From Oscillospiraceae bacterium (GTDB lineage Bacteria > Bacillota > Clostridia > Oscillospirales > Ruminococcaceae): a DNA stretch of 10,018 nucleotides. The stretch is taken from NCBI GenBank assembly GCA_017483405.1, contig JAFUWP010000024.1, forward strand, positions 1 to 10,018, written 5' to 3'. How positions within the stretch are numbered: the first letter of the stretch is position 1; each line of letters starts with the position of its first letter. Both the position numbers and the translations under genes were made by a program. Under the pieces are notes generated by a model. The model made no database searches and was not told the origin of the DNA. It worked only from the letters and a program-made list of their open reading frames with translations. Positions 1 to 6,588 of this stretch are shown here, in pieces.

Positions 1-1148
1 AATCTCCGGATGAAATCGGCTTGCAGTATCAGCCGAATATGGGCTCTACTTCCGCAATCGCTGTTTGCCCTCAGAATACCGATGTCTGGGCAAGAATCGC
101 TGAAGGTGATAACGGCTCAGGCTACTACACCACCGACAGAGGCAAAACTTGGAATGCTTTTTCTCCGGCTGTCAAAGGCGGCAAGCTCGCTATCGCGCAG
201 ATTGATAAATCTACTTACAGAATTTTCAATACCAGCAAGGACAGCAGCGGCGTTTCCTATAGTGATGACTGGGGTGAAAGCTGGACTTCCTGCGATGGTA
301 TCCCGTCCGCTTACGGTTCTAAGCCGACTATGCTCTTTATCGAACCCGATGACCCGAATACTGTTTATGCTTATGTAACGTATTATAATTCCAGCTGGTT
401 CTATTCCAAAACCGCTCCCGATGCCAGCGATGCACAGTATAAATTATGCGTCAGCAAGGACGGCGGAAAAACTTTCACCAGCACTGATATATGCATGTAT
501 GACCAGTGCGACAGCGCAGGCAGAATTGCTTATCTCGGCACAGCAGGCGATTTGATGCTCGCCGGCGGTTATTATGGTATGTATCATGTAACGGTTGCAA
601 AAGACGGCTCTGTTACAAAAGAAAAACTCGATAACGTCTTCTACTGCAAGACTATGGGCTACGGCGCACCTGAAAAAACCGGCGGTGTCAACACGCTCTA
701 CATGTACGGCAAACTCACCGAGGACGGCGCAGAAGGCATCTATCGTTCTACCGATTCCGGCAAGACATGGGTCTGCATCAATACAGAACATCTCTACGGT
801 GGTACGGGCAACGGTAATTTCTTAGTCGGCGATATGGATGAATTCGGTAAAGTCTACATGTCTACAGTCGGATGCGGTATTGTATACGGTTCACTGGCAG
901 GCAGTACACCTTCTACTCCCACGACAGACAAGACAGTCTGGGGCGATGCTGACTGCTCCGGAGAAGTGAATATTCTGGATGTTATCACCCTGAATAAAGC
1001 TATTCTCGGCAAGGAAGAACTCTCCGAACAGGGCATAAAGAACGCTGACTTAGACCAGAGCGGAAAACCGGATTCTACAGATGCTCTGAACATCATGAAA
1101 TATATTGTCGGACTGTACAAAGCAAGCGATTTGCCGCTGAAAAAGTAA
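1..1148 (+). CDS. GH74 xyloglucanase-like protein with C-terminal type I dockerin (5' partial)
   Basis: C-terminal 381 residues of a secreted beta-glucanase; the reading frame is open from base 3 and the true start lies upstream of the window. Four sialidase/BNR-type Asp-box motifs are visible (DRGKTW, DDWGESW, KDGGKTF, TDSGKTW), as expected for the beta-propeller of GH74 endo-xyloglucanases. The segment GNGNFLVGDMDEFGKVYMST is the conserved end of the GH74 fold. A short Ser/Thr/Pro linker (about 900-935) leads to a dockerin (about 939-1125) with two EF-hand-like repeats, DADCSGEVNILD and DLDQSGKPDSTD. By family knowledge the enzyme cleaves xyloglucan outside the cell, and the dockerin docks it onto a scaffoldin cohesin. 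The catalytic acids cannot be fully assessed because the N-terminal part is missing. The GH74 call is strong; exact substrate specificity is inference. It is followed by its own terminator, so it is not in an operon with the next gene. Confidence 0.9.
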   Translation, partial: SPDEIGLQYQPNMGSTSAIAVCPQNTDVWARIAEGDNGSGYYTTDRGKTWNAFSPAVKGGKLAIAQIDKSTYRIFNTSKDSSGVSYSDDWGESWTSCDGIPSAYGSKPTMLFIEPDDPNTVYAYVTYYNSSWFYSKTAPDASDAQYKLCVSKDGGKTFTSTDICMYDQCDSAGRIAYLGTAGDLMLAGGYYGMYHVTVAKDGSVTKEKLDNVFYCKTMGYGAPEKTGGVNTLYMYGKLTEDGAEGIYRSTDSGKTWVCINTEHLYGGTGNGNFLVGDMDEFGKVYMSTVGCGIVYGSLAGSTPSTPTTDKTVWGDADCSGEVNILDVITLNKAILGKEELSEQGIKNADLDQSGKPDSTDALNIMKYIVGLYKASDLPLKK

Positions 1149-1166
1149 TTTCATAGTTTTTATGAT

Positions 1167-1205
1167 AACAGACTGCTGTATTTATCATACGGCAGTCTGT
1201 TTTTG
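1167..1205 (+). terminator. Rho-independent terminator of the GH74-dockerin gene
   Basis: The stem acagactgc (1168-1176) pairs perfectly with gcagtctgt (1192-1200). It is extended inward by TGTA/TACG including one G-T pair, around a seven-base loop, and followed by a run of T. It lies 19 bases after the stop codon. Confidence 0.88.
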
Positions 1206-1230
1206 TGTGCATGAAATTTACAGAAAGCTC

Positions 1231-1259
1231 TTGACAAATTAGAATAAATATGCTATACT
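1231..1259 (+). promoter_or_regulatory. Sigma-A-type promoter of the GntR-ABC operon
   Basis: A perfect -35 TTGACA (1231-1236), a 17-base spacer and TATACT (1254-1259) preceded by TGC, giving an extended -10. Transcription would start near 1266, which rules out an in-frame GntR start at 1250. A tandem direct repeat ACTGTA-ACTGTA (1257-1268) overlaps the -10 and the start point and could be an operator for the GntR protein; that is inference. Confidence 0.85.
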
Positions 1260-1315
1260 GTAACTGTACTAATTCAGATAATACATTTATGACATTCAGA
1301 AAGAAGGTAGGAAGC

Positions 1316-1693
1316 ATGTTTGATATTGATTTCATGAGCCGTATTCCCATTTATGAACAGCTTTACAGAAAAGTCATCGAACTGATTCTCAAAGGCGTTC
1401 TCACCGAACAGGAAAAACTTCCGAGTGTCCGCAGTCTTGCAACCGAACTGAGCGTGAATCCAAATACGGTTGCAAAGGCCTATTCTCTGCTGGAACGTGA
1501 CGGCATTATCTATTCACTGGCCGGACGGGGGAGCTTTATCGCCAAACCGGATAAGCTTTTGGCACAGGAACGCGTTCTGACGGATTTCGATACCGCCGTC
1601 AGACATGCACTGGAAATCGGCATCGAAAAAGAAACTTTACAAAACCGTATCGAAACGATTCAGGATAATCAGAAGGGAGAGAAGCAATCATGA
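1316..1693 (+). CDS. GntR-family transcriptional regulator, YtrA subfamily
   Basis: A 125-residue DNA-binding repressor. Residues 10-78 form the GntR winged helix-turn-helix: PIYEQLYRKV, then LPSVRSLATELSVNPNTVAK, then LLERDGIIYSLAGRGSFI. Only about 45 mostly helical residues follow, with no ligand-binding FadR or UTRA domain. This short architecture defines the YtrA subfamily, whose members usually control an adjacent ABC transporter and respond to cell-envelope stress or antibiotics. The ATG at 1316 was chosen because it follows an AGGTAGGAAG ribosome site; the longer in-frame start at 1250 lies inside the promoter. The stop codon overlaps the ATPase start (ATGA), indicating translational coupling. 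It probably autoregulates the operon; the effector is unknown. Confidence 0.92.
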   Translation: MFDIDFMSRIPIYEQLYRKVIELILKGVLTEQEKLPSVRSLATELSVNPNTVAKAYSLLERDGIIYSLAGRGSFIAKPDKLLAQERVLTDFDTAVRHALEIGIEKETLQNRIETIQDNQKGEKQS

Positions 1694-2595
1694 TGCAGTT
1701 AAAAAATACAGTCAAGCAGTTTGAGGATTTTACCGCACTCGACAGCGTGAATCTGGAAATTCCGAAGGGTACGGCATTCGGCCTGCTCGGCTCGAACGGT
1801 GCAGGAAAATCCACGATTCTGAGACTGTTCAGCGGAATTTACCGGCCGGAATCCGGCGAAGTGCTCATAGACGGCGAGCCTGTTTATGATAATGTCAATG
1901 CCAAGCAGAAAGTATTTTTCATCAATGATGAAACTGTTCAGTTCGGCGGATATACGCTCAGACAGCTGAAAGATTTCTATAAGCAGTTTTATCCGGAATT
2001 TTCAGAAGAAATTTTCGAGAGGCTGGAAAAAGTGATTCAGCTCCCGATGAATAAGAAAATCAGCACGTTCTCGAAAGGCATGAAGCGTCAGGCGATTGTG
2101 ATTATCGGAATTGCCTGCTGTACGCCGTATCTGTTGCTGGATGAGGCCTTTGACGGGCTCGACCCGACTATGAGAATCATCGTCAAGAAAATGCTTGTTG
2201 ATGCCATGTGTGAACGGGAACTGACTGTTGTGATTTCTTCGCATAATCTGAAAGAAATCAATGAAATGTGCGATACGGCGGCTCTGCTCCATCACGGGAA
2301 GATAGTTTTCAACAGAGAACTGGACAGTCTGAAAGGGGAAGTTCACAAGATTCAGACGGCATTCAAAGAGAAAGAAAGAATCTTTACAAGAGAAGATTTC
2401 CCGAATCTGGAAATTCTGCATTTCGAGAAAACCCAGAGTATCTATCATATTATCGCAAAGGGCAGTGAAGAACAGATTCATCAGGCACTCGCACCGTTTG
2501 AACCTGTCATCGCGGATTTGATTCCGCTGTCACTGGAAGAAATTTTTATCTATGAACTGGAGGTGCTGGGTTATGACAGCAAAGTTTTTGAATAA
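1690..2595 (+). CDS. ABC transporter ATP-binding protein (YtrB-like)
   Basis: A cytoplasmic ATPase subunit of 301 residues, predicted to power the permease encoded next. Visible motifs: Walker A GSNGAGKST (34-42); ABC signature in the divergent form FSKGM (127-131) instead of LSGGQ; Walker B LLLDE (148-152) with the D-loop GLD (156-158); and the switch His in VVISSHNL (His185). The FSKGM form is common among ABC-2-type exporters of the drug, antibiotic or lipid class. The C-terminal ~85 residues after the ATPase core form an extra domain of unknown role. A second ATG at 1693 is an alternative start; the site AGGGAGAGAAG serves either. The gene overlaps the regulator by 4 bases and the permease by 23, so the three form one operon. 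The transported substrate cannot be read from the sequence. Confidence 0.93.
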   Translation: MMQLKNTVKQFEDFTALDSVNLEIPKGTAFGLLGSNGAGKSTILRLFSGIYRPESGEVLIDGEPVYDNVNAKQKVFFINDETVQFGGYTLRQLKDFYKQFYPEFSEEIFERLEKVIQLPMNKKISTFSKGMKRQAIVIIGIACCTPYLLLDEAFDGLDPTMRIIVKKMLVDAMCERELTVVISSHNLKEINEMCDTAALLHHGKIVFNRELDSLKGEVHKIQTAFKEKERIFTREDFPNLEILHFEKTQSIYHIIAKGSEEQIHQALAPFEPVIADLIPLSLEEIFIYELEVLGYDSKVFE

Positions 2596-4927
2596 TTATC
2601 CGGCCAGAAATGCCCTGCGCATTATCAGTCAGAACCGGAAATTCGCCATTGTAACAAGTATTCTGTATCTGCTGGGGATTCCGATGATAATGTTTGCAGG
2701 CTTGACAGAAGGTTATCTGAGTGCTCTGAACGCAGCGGATAAAATTTCCGGATACAGTTTCAACTGTGAGCCTTATGTATTTATCGGCGGATTCTGTGCC
2801 GCGATTGCCGTTTTTCTGGGATTTTTCTGCGGCATCCGCGCGTTCGAGGATGAATGGAACAAAACCCGTGTTGATATGCTCTATTCCCTGCCCCTGAACG
2901 GCACGCAGAGATTTTTCAGCAACTATGCAGGCGGTTTTGTGATGTATGCCGTGCCGTATGTGATTTCTGTCGTGATTGGCTGGGTTATCCTGCTGATTAT
3001 GCTCCCCATGATTCAGAAGATGGAAACCCTGTCAATAGAATATACAGAAGATTACAAATATTTTTATTTATATTATTTTCTGGGAACGCTCGGCCTGTTC
3101 GTCCTGATGTGCCTGTATTATACCATTTCGGCGGTATGTGCGAGCTGCTGCGGAACGCTGTTCGAGAACATCTACACTAACATTCTGCTGAATGCCCTCA
3201 TCCCTGGTACATTCGCGGCAGTACTGGCCGTGATTACCTACAATATTGACGGCCTCGATTTTGAATATTCATGGGATTTCATCGGCTTTATGAGCCCTGT
3301 CGGCGGTCTGATTTATCTTTGTTATCTGATTCTTGACAAAGGCATGGATGCAAATTATATATCCAATTATGACAGTACTTACTGCGGATATAATGAAGCC
3401 CCTGAAACACAAGGCCTGATTCCGGCTTATCTGCGCTGGATTGTATGTATCCTCCTGCTGACAGTTGCCTTAACAGTGCTTGCATGGAAACTCTATCAGC
3501 ATCGGAAAGCCGAACATGTCGGCAAACCTTTTGTCTACTCATGGATTTATTATATCATTCTTACTGCAATCACAATCTGCATTCTGTGCATCAGTGCCGC
3601 AGAAGATGATTTCATCATCGCCGTGATTCTGTTCAGCGCAATTGTCTATTTCGTGATGGAAGTCATCCGGAAAAGAGGCTTCAAGAAATTCTGGCTCAGT
3701 GTTGTGACCTATATCGTGACGGTTGCCGTGGCATTCGGCGGTTATATCCTGATAACTGTTACGGATGCATTCGGCAGAGTCAGCTATATTCCGGCACTCG
3801 CGACAATTTCTTCCGCGGAAATCACATTCAGCGGATACGGTACGGGACGCTCCACAAGCTATGACCTCACCTATAAAGACAGAGAAACTCTCCAGAAAAT
3901 TCAGGATTTCCAGAAAAATTATCTCCGGAATCATGACAGCCTCACTGATGAACTTCAGAAACTTTCTCATGACTATCACAGTCAGCTGTATTATGATTAT
4001 AACAGCTATGATTATTCCAGCTCTTACAGTGATTATTATGATAATTATAATTTATTCGACCCGACATCATTTACAATCACTTATCACACTATCACCGGAA
4101 CGAACATTCACCGGAGCTATTCTCTTTATGATGATGAATATCTCGAAATTATGCAGATTTGCATCGGCACAGATGCCTTCGCCGAAGCTAATGCCCGTCT
4201 GCTGAAAAACCGCCTGCTGAGTGAAATCAAAGAATATAACAATCAGACACATTCTTATGAATATCCGGCAAATGCCTCTCTCGATATAAGATATTTCTAT
4301 AGCAACGATACAGAATCTACACGGAGAATCTATCTCACTGATGCTGAAAATACTATCAAATCTCTGTCAGCTGTTTATCAGAAAGATTTATCCGCTCTCA
4401 CATTCGAGAACTACTGCACAGATGAGATTATCGGCTATATCCAGAGCCTTCCCGTTTATGAAAGCTGTTCCGGAACGGTTTCGTTCCTGAAAGAGCACGG
4501 TTTTTCGGAATTCAGCCTGACGAGTGCGCTGGCAAATCAGTATTCTAACAAGAATACATTGGAAATCAGAATCTTTGCGCCGGAGAATTACCGTTCCGGT
4601 TCGCTGAATTATCCGTCCTGCGTGTTCAGTTCCGAACATGAAATGTATCTGAAAGAAAATTCAGAATCCTATCAGGATATTGCTATGCTGTTAGACAGTT
4701 CTGTCATGACAAAGTACTATCCGGAACTGATGGAAATGCTCAGTCATGCAAGACGGCACTATATCAGCAGTGAACCGTGCTATCTGGTATATCTCAACGG
4801 CTATGAATTTCTGATTCCGGAGGCATATTCCGATACTGTCCAGAATATCATAAAACTAGGTGATTATCATTATTATCAGCTGAACTTCTATGAGCCTAAC
4901 TATAACAGCACGAATGTTTACTTCTGA
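2573..4927 (+). CDS. Large ABC transporter permease with extracytoplasmic C-terminal domain
   Basis: An integral membrane protein of 784 residues. About ten hydrophobic segments lie in the first 400 residues (near 25-45, 68-88, 123-146, 168-190, 205-224, 236-254, 289-305, 321-342, 346-366 and 373-397). Residues ~400-784 lack membrane segments and are probably exposed outside. This part holds a tyrosine-rich tract (468-492, ten Tyr in 25 residues). A segment ITYHTITGTNIHRSYSLYDD recalls the DUF6449-type tail of some clostridial ABC permeases; that is recall, not a search result. The ATG at 2573 was chosen for its GGAGGT site 8 bases upstream (2559-2564); the in-frame start at 2552 lacks one. 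The gene overlaps the ATPase by 23 bases. Together with the YtrA-type regulator it probably forms an envelope-stress-responsive exporter; the substrate is unknown. Confidence 0.85.
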   Translation: MTAKFLNNYPARNALRIISQNRKFAIVTSILYLLGIPMIMFAGLTEGYLSALNAADKISGYSFNCEPYVFIGGFCAAIAVFLGFFCGIRAFEDEWNKTRVDMLYSLPLNGTQRFFSNYAGGFVMYAVPYVISVVIGWVILLIMLPMIQKMETLSIEYTEDYKYFYLYYFLGTLGLFVLMCLYYTISAVCASCCGTLFENIYTNILLNALIPGTFAAVLAVITYNIDGLDFEYSWDFIGFMSPVGGLIYLCYLILDKGMDANYISNYDSTYCGYNEAPETQGLIPAYLRWIVCILLLTVALTVLAWKLYQHRKAEHVGKPFVYSWIYYIILTAITICILCISAAEDDFIIAVILFSAIVYFVMEVIRKRGFKKFWLSVVTYIVTVAVAFGGYILITVTDAFGRVSYIPALATISSAEITFSGYGTGRSTSYDLTYKDRETLQKIQDFQKNYLRNHDSLTDELQKLSHDYHSQLYYDYNSYDYSSSYSDYYDNYNLFDPTSFTITYHTITGTNIHRSYSLYDDEYLEIMQICIGTDAFAEANARLLKNRLLSEIKEYNNQTHSYEYPANASLDIRYFYSNDTESTRRIYLTDAENTIKSLSAVYQKDLSALTFENYCTDEIIGYIQSLPVYESCSGTVSFLKEHGFSEFSLTSALANQYSNKNTLEIRIFAPENYRSGSLNYPSCVFSSEHEMYLKENSESYQDIAMLLDSSVMTKYYPELMEMLSHARRHYISSEPCYLVYLNGYEFLIPEAYSDTVQNIIKLGDYHYYQLNFYEPNYNSTNVYF

Positions 4928-4955
4928 TTTTCCCGCTCTCCTGTAGATATAGCAG

Positions 4956-4989
4956 AAACAGCACCGCTCTGAAAAGCAGTGCTGTTTTT
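4956..4989 (+). terminator. Terminator after the ABC permease, at a convergent junction
   Basis: The stem AAACAGCAC (4956-4964) pairs with GTGCTGTTT (4979-4987). A mismatch and an inner GCT/AGC follow around the loop CTGAAA, and the T tract ends at 4989. It sits between the permease stop and the 3' end of the minus-strand SLOG gene. The minus-strand U tract is poor, so termination in that direction is less certain. Confidence 0.85.
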
Positions 4990-4990
4990 G

Positions 4991-5449
4991 TCAGTTTCCC
5001 AGATTGATGATGTTTCTGCCTCTCGCGCCGGCATAGTACACCGCGCGGAATGTTCCGCCGTGACGGTGCTCCATACAGCAGATTATCATATCAGAACGGT
5101 CAATCATCTGCATATTGCGGATTAAGAAAGCATCCTGAACGTGTACTTCCGATGATGCCGGACAGACTTCAATCTGATTGTACTGCCGGAGATATTCAGG
5201 GTTGCGGAATTCACTTCTGTAATAGGGGAGCACCATAATCAGCAGGGCGGTGTGATAGGCAGAATTCCGGATTGCCTGACTGATGACTTCTCCGGCGATT
5301 TCGTCAAACTGACCGTCATGTCCGACAAGAAACTGCACATATTTTTTCTCCCTTATGAGTTTTTCGACAAGCTTTGTGAGTTCTCCGCGGATTTTATCGG
5401 GATTGCTGATATGTCTGTGCCCGAACAGGCTCACTGTAAAGATTTCCAT
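4991..5449 (-). CDS. SLOG-superfamily (DUF1273-like) Rossmann-fold protein
   Basis: A soluble cytoplasmic protein of 152 residues. It shows the pattern of small SLOG/DUF1273-like proteins common in Firmicutes: an N-terminal beta strand followed by FGHR (9-12), the glycine/aspartate motif FLVGHDGQFDEIAGE (40-54), VLPYY (73-77), and a last strand and loop DRSDMIICC followed by HGGTFRAVYYA (130-140). By family knowledge SLOG domains bind nucleotides or nucleotide-derived ligands. Some act in bacterial conflict systems, but no toxin, nuclease or membrane effector is fused here. The ATG at 5449 follows AGAGGTG with 5-base spacing. It is transcribed divergently from the XRE regulator and convergently with the ABC operon. 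The molecular function is unknown. Confidence 0.8.
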   Translation of the reverse strand: MEIFTVSLFGHRHISNPDKIRGELTKLVEKLIREKKYVQFLVGHDGQFDEIAGEVISQAIRNSAYHTALLIMVLPYYRSEFRNPEYLRQYNQIEVCPASSEVHVQDAFLIRNMQMIDRSDMIICCMEHRHGGTFRAVYYAGARGRNIINLGN

Positions 5450-5490
5450 AATAACACCTCTGATTATAATTTAAAACGCATATTTCTTTT

Positions 5491-5519
5491 ATTATACACA
5501 TTTAAAATGAATATGTCAA
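5491..5519 (-). promoter_or_regulatory. Consensus sigma-A promoter of the SLOG gene
   Basis: Read on the minus strand: TTGACA (5519-5514), a 17-base spacer, and TATAAT (5496-5491). Both hexamers match consensus exactly. This gives a leader of about 35 bases before the ATG at 5449. Confidence 0.88.
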
Positions 5520-5588
5520 GAGTACACCTCATTTAAAATATGTAAATTTTCAGTATGCACAGTATAAAATAATATAGAGGTGTATACT
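5499..5588. repeat. Repeat-rich control region between the SLOG and XRE genes
   Basis: CATTTAAAAT occurs at 5499-5508 (inside the SLOG promoter spacer) and again at 5530-5539, 31 bases apart, about three helical turns. AGTACACCTC (5521-5530) is inverted as GAGGTGTATACT (5577-5588) across the presumed XRE promoter. CAGTAT is repeated at 5551 and 5560. A possible XRE -10 is TATAAA (5563-5568), without a convincing -35. The arrangement suits operators bound by the XRE protein, but binding is inference, and GAGGTG also serves as the XRE ribosome site. Confidence 0.45.
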
Positions 5589-5906
5589 ATGGTTATTGAA
5601 GAAGAATTTGTAAAGCGTTTAACACAATTAAGAATGGCTAAAGGTGTATCAGCAAGAGAAATGAGCCTTGCAATTGGACAATCAGAAAATTATATTAATG
5701 CTATTGAGAATAAACAAATGTTGCCTTCTATGACGGGATTTTTCTATATCTTCGAATATCTGGAAATTACTCCTCAAACATTTTTTGAATTCGACAATAA
5801 AAATCCCTACAGACTGGATGAGATTATTTCTTATCTGAAATATCTCTCCCCTGAAGAACTTGACCATCTTACCGCATTTTTCAAGAGCATCACCAAAAAG
5901 AAATAA
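5589..5906 (+). CDS. XRE/Cro-family helix-turn-helix regulator
   Basis: A DNA-binding protein of 105 residues. Residues ~7-65 form an HTH_3-type domain: FVKRLTQLRMAKGVSAREMS, the recognition region IGQSENYINAIENKQ, then a helix and the typical LEITPQTFFEF ending. The last 40 residues (YRLDEIISYLKYLSPEELDH and a basic KSITKKK tail) form a short helical extension that may dimerise. The ATG at 5589 was chosen because AGAGGTG lies six bases upstream; the in-frame GTG at 5580 is part of that site. Base composition is low: 56 of 180 bases at 5581-5760 are G or C by hand count, poorer than the neighbouring ABC genes, which hints at a foreign origin. It probably represses its own promoter and the divergent SLOG gene. 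Confidence 0.88.
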   Translation: MVIEEEFVKRLTQLRMAKGVSAREMSLAIGQSENYINAIENKQMLPSMTGFFYIFEYLEITPQTFFEFDNKNPYRLDEIISYLKYLSPEELDHLTAFFKSITKKK

Positions 5907-5912
5907 CTCCGG

Positions 5913-5948
5913 AACAGCACAGCAAATTCATGCGGTGCTGTTTTTTTT
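5913..5948 (+). terminator. Strong terminator of the XRE gene
   Basis: The stem AACAGCAC (5913-5920) pairs with GTGCTGTT (5935-5942). One mismatch and GCA/TGC follow inside, around the loop AATTCA, then eight consecutive T. The outer stem is the same as in the terminator at 4956-4989. Confidence 0.9.
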
Positions 5949-5966
5949 AAATTTTCTGAAAATTTC

Positions 5967-5994
5967 TGTCACAGTATTCCGTTTCAGATTGTCT
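5967..5994 (+). promoter_or_regulatory. Candidate ECF-type autoregulated promoter
   Basis: TGTCAC (5967-5972) and GTCT (5991-5994) are separated by 18 bases, upstream of the sigma-factor gene, with no housekeeping -35/-10 pair in the gap. The layout resembles ECF sigma promoters, which often end in a GTC/GTCT -10 and lie before the sigma gene itself. Assignment to this sigma factor is inference. Confidence 0.4.
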
Positions 5995-6051
5995 CTAGAG
6001 ATGAAAGCAAAATTGTACAATCCAGCTTACTACACAGGAAAGGAGAAAATC

Positions 6052-6573
6052 ATGCAGGATACCAAAACACAACGAAAAATTTTTGATACTTATTATCACT
6101 ATATCTACGCGATTGTCTACAGAATTCTCCGCGGAACTGGTACTGCCGAAGATGTCGAAGAATGTGTCTCCGATGTCTTTGCAGAATATTTTCTCCGCTG
6201 TGAAACCGTCAATCCGGATAAAGTGAAATCCTATCTCGGCACAACTGCCAGAAACAAAGCTATCAACATTTATCGTTCTCTGACTCGGCATCCGTCCGTT
6301 TCTCTGGATGATGATTCCGTTCCGGAACAGGCCTCCGGCGAAGACATTCACCGGATAACCGAACAGGAAGAACAGGCACATTTCCTTCTGGAACAGATTA
6401 AAGCCCTCGGCGAACCGGATGCCTCTATTCTGATTCATAAGTTCTATTATAACTGCAATTCGGAAGAAATCGCCAAGATACTGCATCTCAATGCTCCGGC
6501 GGTCAGGACAAGATGCAGTCGGGCACTCAAACGTCTCAGGAAAATCCTGACGGATGCCGGAATTACACTTTAA
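6052..6573 (+). CDS. ECF-type RNA polymerase sigma factor
   Basis: A small alternative sigma factor of 173 residues with only regions 2 and 4. Region 2 spans about 10-77 (FDTYYHYIYAIVYRIL, DVEECVSDVFAEYF, VKSYLGTTARNKAINIYRS), carrying the core-polymerase and -10 binding helices. An acidic linker (~82-108) leads to region 4 (~110-167), with LLEQIKALGEPDASILIHKF, the helix-turn-helix NSEEIAKILHLNAPAVRTRC and a basic end RALKRLRKIL. The ATG at 6052 follows AAGGAGA; the open frame continues upstream to 5860 but crosses the preceding XRE stop region and terminator, so the longer start is rejected. The downstream membrane protein starts 15 bases after the stop and is the likely anti-sigma factor. 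The regulon cannot be read here, apart from possible autoregulation. Confidence 0.93.
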   Translation: MQDTKTQRKIFDTYYHYIYAIVYRILRGTGTAEDVEECVSDVFAEYFLRCETVNPDKVKSYLGTTARNKAINIYRSLTRHPSVSLDDDSVPEQASGEDIHRITEQEEQAHFLLEQIKALGEPDASILIHKFYYNCNSEEIAKILHLNAPAVRTRCSRALKRLRKILTDAGITL

Positions 6574-6588
6574 AAGGAGGATGCAAGC

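Noticed and set aside
1250..1315. Upstream in-frame extension of the GntR gene
   Set aside because: The start at 1250 lies inside the -35/-10 promoter and has no ribosome site; the GntR domain begins after 1316.
2002..2481. 159-residue minus-strand open frame inside the ABC ATPase
   Set aside because: The plus strand encodes clear ATPase motifs here, and the antisense frame has no ribosome site or domain.
5860..6051. Upstream extension of the sigma factor frame
   Set aside because: It overlaps the XRE gene end and its terminator and lacks family sequence; the ATG at 6052 has a good ribosome site.
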